A DNA stretch of 64,000 nt. Origin: Neurospora intermedia. Lineage: Eukaryota > Ascomycota > Sordariomycetes > Sordariales > Sordariaceae. The notes beneath the pieces are model-generated. The model did not search any database. It was not told the origin of the DNA and was given only the letters and a program-made list of their open reading frames with translations. The stretch spans positions 744,001-808,000 of the forward strand of contig BTPP01000008.1 of NCBI GenBank assembly GCA_037102815.1. Direction: 5' to 3'. How positions within the stretch are numbered: position 1 is the stretch's first letter; the number at the start of each line of letters is the position of its first letter. Below are positions 37,626 to 47,900 of the stretch, piece after piece. The position numbers and the translations under genes were made by a program.

Positions 37626-39620
37626 TATACTCCTATAACGAAGAAGAGGATAAAGAAGGACGAGACTAAGTACGGTAAGTGAAGCTATCCCTATCTTATA
37701 GAATGCGCGCTTATTTCCCTATTTTAAGTCCTAATAACGATATACCTTACGAACCTAGCGACTTACAATAGGGTATACTTCTTACGAATTATTATAATAC
37801 TATTACCGTATTTATTCTTATTATTAGTAATAATTTTTAAATACAACCCTACGTTAAAGATTAAGATATAATCCTCGAATTTTTTTAAAGATACTTCCCC
37901 CTCTATTGTATATAGTAGTGGGTAAAGTGGATTAATGAAAGGCGTATTTCTTTATTAAATAACGGTTAAAGTAAATTTACTTGTAATAAGCGCTAGGTCC
38001 TGTATTTGGTTCCCGAAATTTATATTATAATTGCAATTATTCTGTATATTAGCCTCTATATTAAACCGAATTTAAAATTATATTAATATAATCGACCCGG
38101 CTATTCCGCGTACTCTATTGCAAAATGGATACTATTTATAAAGTTCTAGTTATTAATAAGGCGGTTCTATGTTTGGGGGCTAGAATTAACGTTAGAGAAT
38201 ACTCTTTGGGAGAGGATCGATTTATTTAACCAATACTTTATCTGTATCTCTAAGTAGCTATAATTTCTACTTTAGAATATAGCGGTTAACGAGAAAGTAG
38301 TTCGTTATATAGGTAGAAGTTCTATAACTATTAATATTCTTAAAAAGTTTATTCTAAAAGGTATTAAAATATAGGTAATTGCGGCCGGCGGATATTTCTT
38401 CCGGTAATTATTTTATAATAATAGGAATAGAATTATTGGTTTAATTGTGTAGGTATATATTTTTCTATAGGATTAGTAGGGGATATAATATATTAATATA
38501 ATTTTTAAGGGAAGTTCCAACCTATTTAAACTTTAATTATATAGCTCGTTAAATTTCTACTTCCGCCTCGCCTATTGCTAATTTACTACGTCTTTTGCAA
38601 TAACCTCTTTACAACCGTCGTTTTAATAACCTTTTTTGCGCTTTATAATATTGCTATTACGGGTACTATATGGGTTAACTGTACAATTAAGCAATTTTCT
38701 ACTCTACGTAAAGAAGACGATAAGAAGGAGAAGATCCTATTTAATCGTATATATCGGAAGTAAAAGGAGCGCTTAGTCTACTAGGTAGTCAAAGATCGCT
38801 AGATAGTAAATTTTTTATCTATATAGTAACTTCTCTTTATAATGCCGGATAAAGAAGTAATTCGCCGCCGCCTAATTAAATAAAATACGATGAAGGAGAT
38901 ATTTAAGGATAAAGGTAAGATGGAGATTAATGTACTAGAGATTATTTAGTTATATAATTCCTATATAAATAGGGTAAATATTAGGGATTAGCTATATATT
39001 AATAATGGGTATATTTATTGTTATTATTATAAATTTTAGATAGTATTATTTTATAATTTCTATTTTAAAGTCTATATAATTAACTTCTACTTCAATTAGA
39101 GAGTTTAATTATACGGCACTTTCTTTAAGACTATAGTTAATACTAAATATTAAGATTTCCGTACGCGTTTAATTACTGAGATCTATACTACCTTTAGTAA
39201 ATTAACTACCATTTCGCGAGTTGTAGCCTCCGTTAAGTAGGATATTATTTACTACTATAGTAGTACTACTAATGAATATTATATAGTACGGACTATAAGG
39301 ATGGTAAATTGTAGGATATGTTCTTTAGCGAGAGTCTAGAAGGGTTTTAGCGAGGGTATAAAGAAGGCTCTTATACGTAAGAGAACGCGTTTTGGCTATT
39401 TAAGCTGTAAAATCCCGATTTATAGAAAGAAAGGGAGTAACTGCTGGAAAAGGTATATAGAAGTGTTATACTCTTGATAGAAATCTTTGAATAGTTTTAC
39501 TTTTACTCAATACATTGCTCCTTTTGTTCAGTTTGGTTGAAAGTTGACTTTTCTTAGCGTTTATGCACGTTATGGCCAATGTACTGGCAAGTCTAGAAAA
39601 CCCCACTTTCAAATTTCAGG

Positions 39621-39669
39621 GGATTTGATTGGCTTGAGCAAAAAGTGGCTTTTTTGCCACTCAAAGAGA
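39621..39669 (-). repeat. Right terminal inverted repeat of the piggyBac-like element
   Basis: This is the inverted partner of 30129-30177, with one C/T difference. The TA at 39670-39671 mirrors the TA at 30127-30128. Confidence 0.9.
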
Positions 39670-39671
39670 TA

Positions 39672-41186
39672 AGGCCCAACTTTACTGCTATCTTCTCTCT
39701 GGTTCTTGAGTACGAGGAAGTGCAGTAAAAACTCGACAAGATGTTGATATACAATGCAGGGTAGAAGGTGTTCGACCGCCACGCACATGCTCATTGACGG
39801 CCGCCAAACGCAACTGACAGACCTTGAACCCTTCGGTTCTCTGCACATTGTACATGTCAGTTTTACCGTTTCTCCGGTAACTTTTTTGATCTGAAAATAC
39901 AAAACACGGTGAAGATGGATAGTAGGTTGCAACCAACACCAAAAGCACAAGGAGAAATTCAAGTTCTCCGCAACGAATATGTATTGAGCCTCAAGCGTGT
40001 CATTCCTCTGGGGTCATATCTCGGGTCCAACAGGATAGCGGGGACCCAACGTTGGTTGTTTCATGTTTCTTATTTCCACGCACAGACCATCCCGCACTCG
40101 CTTCCTGCAAGCATCTCCCATCAAGCTTAGGGGCCGGAAGAGTTGATGCCGATGCGGAGAACAAATCGACATGCCACCGGACCTGGTACGTACGGATGCA
40201 GAGAGATGTGTATCTCCAAGAAGGTGACTTCCCGTGTCCGTATCGATGTGAATGGGTTGGTTGGATGTCGTGACAGAGTGCAGAAACTCGTTTGGGCTTG
40301 TTCGGAGCAGGTGTCCTCGGGGTGGCCGGCTCCCGTTCCGGACGTTTTCACGTGAAGCTCCCGCTCCGCGGCAAAGGGCCGAAGCGCACAGACCCCTTGC
40401 TCAGCGATCCCCAATGGCCGGGGCTCCACCCCCGATATTTTTTGAAATTGGAGTTCATGCAAAAGCACGATCAATGCAACTTGAACCTTTTTCCCACAGC
40501 CAATAAATCCAAGGTAGATTATGTTGAATGTTCAGGTGTGAATGCCACTGCAGCTCATCCCATCTTGTTAAACCATCCTAGGATACGGAACGAAGTTGTG
40601 AACATCAAGACACAAGCAGGTGAGCAGGAACAACGGGAAGGCTCCAGCGTCTGCCGGCGACATCATGCACGACTACCGATACCTATCTAGCAAATACCAT
40701 GGCAGCGTGGCTTGCGGTCGAGTGAGCTTCGTCGATTTTGTGTTGAGAGGACTCATAGGACAACTGATGCATATGGCTCGATCGTTGAAAACGTGCCAAC
40801 CGAGAGGAGATTTCCATGTTCGCAAAGCTTGACAAACTGATGCTAATCCGTCCTGCGCAGTCAGTATATGAAGAGGTGATTGGCTAACGATGGGAATCGG
40901 ATCCAGACCGAGGCGGCACATGGATTTGTGAGATCCTCGAAGCAGGCCTCGAGTCAAGTCAACGAACCGCTTCTTTAACTCGGGCAATATCGATAATGAA
41001 TGAAAAGTCCCACGGAGGATGGCAACGTTGCGGTGCAATGCAGCTTAGCGTACTGTACCAACGAGGAGGGTGAGGCTGAAAGCATGGACCACCATGTGCA
41101 CTGCATCATCATGTGCGTTCAGTGCCTCCTTCTGTGGTGACACCGTGATGGTTCGGGCGGTACAATACCTGCGCTGGGCTTATTTG
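39672..41186. other. Spacer between the two DNA transposons, no gene seen
   Basis: Base composition is normal with no RIP signature, so this is probably host DNA. Several short frames exist on both strands, but none can be joined into a recognisable protein. Confidence 0.5.
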
Positions 41187-41188
41187 TA

Positions 41189-41213
41189 CTGTTAACCCTG
41201 CACATAACGATCA
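41189..41213 (+). repeat. Left terminal inverted repeat of the pogo-like element
   Basis: It is identical for 25 bp to the reverse complement of 43884-43908 and is preceded by TA. Confidence 0.9.
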
Positions 41214-41574
41214 GCTATACAACGATATTCTGACCATAACGTTCAAAATCACGGTAACAGTGCAGATTAGTATGGGAGTAACGATCAACCTTTATATTAC
41301 GATTTAGATCAGATTCTTACTTAGTAATACACTAATATCGTTATCTTAACCCCTGTCTGACAGCTCTGTTAGCCACTCTAATACCCCTTGCCAGCTCCTA
41401 ATACCCCTTAATAAGAGTATTACCCCCTTACTAGTTGCGTTGTTTCATTTGAGAATCTAGCAATTACCCCTCGTTACTTACTCAAATTATTACGGTTTAA
41501 AGCTATTTCTTTACCTTTCTAACTAGAATCGAACGCTCTTTTAATTACTTTTAATACTATACTTCCTTATAAAT

Positions 41575-43739
41575 CCCAATATCGCTATACTATTAATAAG
41601 CTTCATCGTTAAAAGATCCGTACGTTTATTCGCAATAACCCCAAATATATACAATACGATGTAGCCGCTTAGGCTATTAAAGAATTGGGCTACCCTATTA
41701 ATTAATTTACTATATCCGAATCTTTAAAATTTAAATTCGCTTACTTAAATAATAAATTTTTTATAAAGGGTATTAATGGTATTTTTAAAATTTATTTAGT
41801 AGAATATTTTGTATTTGAGAAGGCTTTATTCGAGTAGGTTATCCGTATAGAAAATAACCGATTGCCTATTTCTAGCGATATAATTAAGGAAGTAGCTAAA
41901 TTTCTATAGTTTAAAATATTTAACTTTCGGCTTTTTACCCCGCCTAATTTCTCTACCGGCTAGTTTAATAGATTTAAGCGCCGCTACTATATTAAAAAGT
42001 ATAAGTAGTTTAGCGAAGGTAGATTGGTTAATATTATTAAATTTTAAGAACGAATTGAAGTTATTAAGAAATTGGTTGAATAATATAGGCTAGAGAATAT
42101 ATATAACGCTAATAAGACTATATTATTCTAATTAATAATTCCCGACGTTATATTAGCTACTAAATTACAAATAGAATTAAAGAAAAAGAAGGAAAGGATT
42201 ATAATACTTCCCTACGTTAATACTACCGGTATATACAAGTTAAATCTATAGGTTTTAAATAATACTAAGAACCTTCGTTTATTCGGTAAAGATAGGAGGT
42301 TTATCGCCAACCTTCTTATTATATAGAAGAGTAATAAGAAGGTATAGATGATTAATTCTATATTTATAAAGTTCATCTACTAATTCAATCGTTAAATAGC
42401 TAGCCGGCGGGTATTATTGCTAATCGATAGTATATCTACTCATTACTCCGCTTTAAAGCAACTAAAAAAGCAATATAGCGACCGCCTATTAGTAAATACA
42501 ACTATTAAGATTCTACCAGCTAATACTACTTCTATTTACCAACCTATAAATTAAGGGATTATTAATAGTCTAAAGGTTTACTACCGCTATATCTAATTAT
42601 AATACTTAGTATAATATACCTTCGAGGGCGAAGATGCTATTAAAAAGATTACGATATTGTAAGTAATTTACTGGGTTATCGATACGTAGAAGTATAAAAT
42701 TAGGGAAGAGACTATTAATAATTATTAGAAGAAATTATAGTTATTAGGTCTAATATATAGTGATGTGGGGTGGTTGGTTCTTTTTTCTGTTTTTTTCTCT
42801 TTTCTTGCTTTGAACTTTTGCTTTTATATAATGAGTGGAGATATCAGGGCCTTGGTTTGTTATGCATTGAGGAGCAGATCTACTACACTGGTCGGTCAGG
42901 ACCCTGGGAATATACTGAGTAGGGAAAGGGATATAAGGAGGAGATCCCGAGCTGAGAGTAGGTAGAAGGACAGGCACTCCTGATCAGACAACACTTTTTC
43001 CTCGAAAATAGACCAAGAAGTTCCGCTCCCAAAACTATAGAGTCGTCGTTGAACATTCTAGTGATAGTAAGCTCAACAATCTTTCTGTGACAAGACTAAC
43101 TTTTAGACCTATTCAACCAGCCAGGACTGATGAGAAGGGTCTTATCCTTCTCGTTGGTCTTAGGTGGTGGTTAACGAGCTGTGGCATTGTTATTCTATCT
43201 CAGTTCCTAAGGACAGAGGCCATGCCCAACTCCAGATCTGCTCCTCGCTGCATCTAGGTGTGGTAGGGCGCTTTTCTTTGTTGGTGTGGTTTTTGCTCCA
43301 TTTCAATAGTCCCGAACGACGACCGTTTAACTAGGATAAAGCCATCTACATCCAAAAGTTAATAGAGGAGCTCGCTAGAGCTAGACGGGTTAAAGATATA
43401 ATAAATATCGTTAATTTTATTAATCTACTAGAAGAGCAAGTTTGTAAGGATCCTTAAGATATCCTCTAGTACGTTGTTGAGACCTTTTTAAAAGTCTAAG
43501 AACTAGATAATAGCGATAATAATTAGGATATTAAAATAGTAGAAATTATTATTATAGAAGTACTTAAAGCTATTACTACCGTTATCTAGTATGAAGAATA
43601 ATAAGAAAATATAGATATAGTTCAGTTGGCGATACTCAGAAGGCGCTAGAAATTGTTATTCTGGGACCAGTTGAGTTCTAGGGATGAGAAAAAGCAGTCA
43701 ACCCTCGATTCGTACTTTATAAATAGCTCTATAGTAAAA
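41575..43739 (+). pseudogene. pogo-type transposase with C-terminal PIP box, RIP-damaged
   Basis: The remnant can be read in one frame with TAG/TAA interruptions at expected Trp/Gln positions. In order it shows an N-terminal helix-turn-helix stretch (FIRNNPKY..AIKELGYP), a CENP-B-type HTH (FEKALFE-stop-VIRIENRLPI), and a first catalytic block NIYNANKTILF where NADETG is expected, so both the acidic Asp and Glu are lost through TpG-to-TpA changes. The second catalytic block VLLLIDSISTHYSALKQL (about 42408-42461) and LPANTTSIYQPIN-stop-GIINSLK (about 42520-42573) follow. A 549-bp interruption (insert plus duplication) lies at about 42757-43310, after which the frame resumes. The tail ends with QSTLDSYF (43695-43718), a PCNA-interacting PIP-box motif. 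The start is uncertain. Confidence 0.82.
42761..43305. mobile_element. Probable solo LTR (about 545 bp) inside the pogo transposase
   Basis: The segment starts TGATGTGGGG and ends CATTTCA, so it has the TG...CA ends of an LTR. The four bases ATAG before it (42757-42760) recur directly after it (43306-43309). If the duplication is counted as ATAGT, it is 5 bp and shares the T. Removing the segment and one copy rejoins the transposase frame. It is rich in CpA and TpG and lacks the TpA excess of its surroundings, so it entered after RIP had acted. A TATA-like TTTTATATAATG at about 42822 would suit an LTR promoter. No internal genes are present, so it could also be a non-autonomous element of another type. 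Confidence 0.65.
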
Positions 43740-43883
43740 TCGCTATAGTAACCAGTTATTTAATACAATTACGTTGTTCTCTAGCCTTTTGAACCCCCTG
43801 TCAGTAAAATTGTGGGTACGAAATACCTGAACCTTACATTAACGATATTCTGGCCACAACGATCAAAACACCAGGAACCCCCT

Positions 43884-43908
43884 TGATCGTTATGTGCAGG
43901 GTTAACAG
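43884..43908 (-). repeat. Right terminal inverted repeat of the pogo-like element
   Basis: Inverted partner of 41189-41213; followed by TA. Confidence 0.9.
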
Positions 43909-43910
43909 TA

Positions 43911-44951
43911 TGAGATGCCAAGAAGGCCTTCAGCCTGCCTACCTAGAGGTAGTACACTACCTCTTATGTGGTACCTACCGACGTACCGTACAGGTCAGCC
44001 TTCACTGTTTTCACTCTACCTTGAGGTTGGATACCTACGACTAGATAGTGTAGTATCCGAAAACGGCCCGGGGGCACTCCCCGCAGTCCCCCTCTGGGCT
44101 GGAAGGGAAGCCTTGGCACCCAGAAACCCCCATGGAGGTAGCGTATGGCTGATGAGGTGGGCAGCGCATCCACATCCACACGTCTGTGCTCCACGGCCCG
44201 CATCAACCCACCACCACCACCCGCACCCACCACGACCCGACAACACACAAGGAAGCGGTTCCCTCTGCCGACATCATCACGGCCGGCATTGCCAGTTCAA
44301 AGCAGTCAGGTAGGAGTTGCGTGTTGTTTCGTATTGCCCGAGTCTCACCCACTGCTATTTCAATATTCTCGGTATACTAGAGGAGACACAGGCAATTTGC
44401 TGGCAGTGACAATTGGTAGGCTCTGGTTACACAAGCGGAAGCGCATTTCACCCACTGCAGTGGAATTCTATAACCCGCACGCAGCTACCTCTGATAAATC
44501 AAAGTCTAGCTAGACTGACTGACCCAATCCCATCTCTCAAACCTACAGCGTAAAGACCGGCATCATCCAACGAAAGTCACGACGGCACCACTACTGCCAC
44601 CAACTACTACCACCAGGCTACCTTGGTCAGATACGCATCTTCGTTACAGCCGACAGTCAATCGCACGCCTACCCCACGCGCATCCGAACCTCTGCGTTTC
44701 CTTACCTAGCCTTCAGACCAGTCTCCTCCTCTGCAGGATATACAGCTCTGGTCGTGCCGCCTGATATAGCGCATCTACCTGAGCCGCCGACATCACCTCC
44801 AAGTCACCGTCCGCTCGCTGTTTTCACAGACTTCAGTTGTTACACCGCTGCTCTGTTCTCGACTCATCGCCTACCCGGCCTCGTCGCGGCCTTGAAAACC
44901 CGACTCTTCCCTCCGAGGACAATGACCTTCGCTCTCGTCTAGTCGCGTACC
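43911..44951. other. Promoter and leader region of KOG1
   Basis: No gene is supported between the pogo-like element and the KOG1 start. The last 300 bp are CT-rich, as in fungal 5' leaders. A six-codon upstream reading frame lies at 44922-44942. Confidence 0.55.
44922..44942 (+). promoter_or_regulatory. Upstream open reading frame before KOG1
   Basis: An ATG with A at -3 opens a six-codon frame (MTFALV) that ends in TAG nine bases before the KOG1 ATG. It would act only if the transcript starts upstream of 44922 and is not spliced across it. Confidence 0.5.
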
Positions 44952-47900
44952 ATGACTGCTGTTTCTCTTCACGCCTCCCACCCCGGCTCCGCAGAATTTG
45001 GCCAGAGACAGCCCTCTGCTCCCACTCCCGCTTCTGGCCGTTACGCGAGGCCCGGCTTTCCGTCATCAACTGCTACATCACCATCCCGCCACACAATGAA
45101 CAACCCAGCTCGTCAAAGTTCAGTCACAATGTCACAAGTCCATCCTCAGAGGCCAGAAGACGGCAACCAGCGCGTCGCGACAAACGGGACCTCTCATCCT
45201 GCTGCCCATAACCAGCTGCCACTTCGATCCAACATACAGAGACGCATGTCCGATTCCTCACCAGCGCCCTTGTTTCGACGCCCCTCCAGCGCCCCCGACG
45301 ACAATAACCAGACATCTCCTGGAACCACGTTGCATGGCGGGCAATCTGATGATGACGACCATATGCCTGTCGCCCGGCCGGCCAAGGCGCCATTAACGCG
45401 GTCCAAGAGCGAATACGGACTGCGGTTGGAGAGGGAAAGCCCTACCGAACAAGTTGACGAAGAGTACCATGATTGGGGTGCCAGGCATGGGTTCGAGGAC
45501 CATTATCAGTCCGAAGAAGTCATTTCTCAGCTTGCAAATGTACGTTGATTTGTGTCTCTGCCTTTTGGCTGGGGTGTCACTAACCGTGCGCTGAGCAGAG
45601 TTGGTACATGTACTTTACCGATAAGCGACATGAGACAACAGGGAAGCCAAAGACACCCGCTTTCGAGATCCAAGACTGGCGTATGCGCGATCGCCTAAAA
45701 ACAGTTTCTGCTGCGATAGCAGTATGCTTGAACATAGGAGTGGAACCGCCAGATCAACTTCGCACCACCCCGGGTGCCCGGCTTGAAGCTTGGCAAGATC
45801 CGACGGTGCCTCCTGTTTCCAAGGCACTGGAGAATATCGGCAAAGCTTTGCAATCTCAGTATGAGACCCTTGCTATTCGGACGCGCTACAAGCAGTATTT
45901 AGACCCGTCCATCGAAGAAACCAAGCGGTTCAGTGTCTCCCTTCGAAGAAGTGCCAAGGACGAGCGTGTGCTCTTCCATTACAATGGGCATGGAGTGCCC
46001 AAGCCAACAGCCTCGGGAGAAATCTGGGTCTTCAACAAGAACTACACGCAGTATATTCCCGTCTCTCTCTATGATCTTCAGCAATGGTTGCAGGCGCCCA
46101 CAATATATGTGTGGGATTGCTCCGAGGCAGGCAATATCCTCACCAATTATCACCGTTTTGTCGAGAAGCACGAGCAAGAAGAAGAGGAGGCGGCACAACG
46201 GGACCCAAATCACGAAAAGATCAACTTCCGTCCCTACATCCATCTGGCAGCCTGCAATGTCAAGGAGAATCTGCCAACCAACCCCGACCTGCCTGCTGAT
46301 CTCTTCACTTGTTGCTTGACTACCCCTATAGAGATGGCACTCTGGTTCTTCTGTCTGCAAAATCCGCTAAAAACCAAAATATCTCCTGAGCGAGCCAAGA
46401 AGCTGCCAGGGCGGCTTCAGGAGCGCCGGACTCCTCTCGGAGAGCTCAACTGGATTTTCACTGCCATCACAGATACCATTGCATGGACCACGCTACCACG
46501 CCATCTCTTCCGCAAATTCTTTAGGCAAGATTTGATGGTTGCCGCTCTTTTCCGAAACTTTCTCCTCGCACAGCGTATCATGCCTGTGTACAATTGCCAT
46601 CCCCAGTCGTACCCCGAGCTGCCAGATACACGTCAGCATCCCCTTTGGGAGAGCTGGGACTTGGCCGTCGATCTGGCTCTTGCCCAGTTGCCGGCTCTCG
46701 AGAGAAAGGAGAGTGAAGGGATAGAGTATGAGTACATCAACTCGTCATTCTTCGCGGAGCAGCTCACAGCATTCGAGATCTACTTGACCCGAGGGGATGC
46801 TTTGTCCCAGAAGCCACCTGACCAGCTTCCAGTGGTTCTGCAAGTGTTGCTAAGTCAGCAGCATCGAGTACGAGCTCTGGTCCTACTGGCAAGGTTTTTG
46901 GACCTTGGCCCTTGGGCAGTGCAACTGGCGCTCAGCATTGGCATCTTCCCGTACGTCTTGAAGCTCCTCCAGTCGGCGGCACAAGACCTAAAGCCAGTCA
47001 TGGTGTTCATCTGGACTCGCGTTCTTGCGGTCGATATCTCATGCCAGCAAGACCTTATCAAGGATAGTGGGTACAATTACTTCGCGGCCATAATGAAGCC
47101 GCAAGATACCCTCTCCATGGTTAGCGTCGGGTTCTTGGATGAGCACAAGGCGATGTGTGCTTTCATCTTGGCTATGCTGTGCAAAGACTATAAACCTGGA
47201 CAGCTTGTGTGTAACTCAACCGACATCATGACCTACTGCCTGTACCATATTGCACGCCCAGAAGGCCCCCTCCTGAAGCAATGGTCATGTCTCTGCATCA
47301 GCCAGCTCTGGAAGGACCTTCCTGAAGGTAAATGGAGGGGCATTCGGGAGAACGCCACTTCGAAGCTCTCCCACCTTAGTAGGGACCCCAACCCTGAAGT
47401 ACGGGCAGCTATGGCGCATGCTATGACCACGTTCCTAGGAATCCCGGATCTCACGGACGAAGTTGCGAGGATCGAGGAAAGCGTTGCCTGGACCATGCTT
47501 GAACTGGCTACAGACGGCAGCCCGATTGTCCGAAAGGAGCTCCTAGTCTTCTTCTCTCATTTCGTTCTGCGTTATGAGAGCAAGTTCCTGGTTGCTGCCT
47601 TCGAGCAACTATCCGAGGAGAAGGATTATCTTGCTTCGCCTCCGCCAGAGGATGGTCAAGATCACAGAATGGGGTTACACTATACTCGCCGAGAAAACCG
47701 GGAGAGAGATGGCAGTATCAAACCATCAGCATTTGGTGTAGCGCATGATTCGATTTTCGCTGCCTGCTGGAAACACATCAACATCTTGAGCGTGGATCCA
47801 CATCCCGAAACCCAAAGAGATGCCACCATCATCGTGGATTATGTTCACAATGCACTTCTCCAATCACCACTTACAACGCAAACGCAAAATCTCATGGACG

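Larger units (their letters stand above)
30358..39476 (+). pseudogene. piggyBac-like transposase, interrupted and RIP-mutated
   Basis: The readable N-terminal part (up to 30476) continues in frame at 37626 once the Gypsy element and one copy of CTACC are removed, so the retrotransposon hit coding sequence. The first catalytic block reads IAVNEKVVRYIGRSS near 38282-38326, where family members have LAVDE: the Asp codon is now AAC at 38288-38290. The third catalytic block (near 38932-38995) reads YNSYINRVNIRD, where GVD..DQL is expected, again Asp to Asn. The C-terminus (about 39380-39476) keeps a Cys-rich segment RKRTRFGYLSCKIPI with some Cys changed to Tyr. Many TAG/TAA codons sit where Trp or Gln is expected. 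The two catalytic blocks are in different frames, so an indel or intron lies between them. It cannot encode active transposase. The start and end are approximate. Confidence 0.72.
30129..39669 (+). mobile_element. piggyBac-like DNA transposon, RIP-damaged, split by a Gypsy element
   Basis: The element is bounded by 49-bp terminal inverted repeats (30129-30177 and 39621-39669) that differ at one base. TA dinucleotides lie immediately outside both ends (30127-30128, 39670-39671). Removing the inner retrotransposon and one CTACC leaves a 2,392-bp element with one broken transposase gene. Protein remnants identify the piggyBac superfamily (DDE_Tnp_1_7): the IAVNEKVVRYIGRSS block, the YNSYINRVNIRD block and a Cys-rich tail. 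Classical piggyBac elements duplicate TTAA; no TTAA is seen at either end. The sequence downstream of the Gypsy insertion is very AT- and TA-rich, as after RIP. The ends and identity are well supported; the element is not intact. Confidence 0.82.
41189..43908 (+). mobile_element. pogo/Tigger-like DNA transposon, RIP-damaged
   Basis: Terminal inverted repeats of at least 25 bp start CTGTTAACCCTGCACATAAC at the left (41189) and on the reverse strand at the right (43908). TA dinucleotides directly outside both ends (41187-41188, 43909-43910) are the expected Tc1/mariner-pogo target duplication. The interior carries a DDE transposase of the CENP-B/pogo type. An insertion of about 545 bp, probably a solo LTR, splits it at 42761. 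Besides the inverted ends, a further sequence of about 25 bp near each end (AACGATATTCTG..CCA) is repeated in the same orientation on the plus strand, at about 41219-41250 and 43842-43873. Confidence 0.88.
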
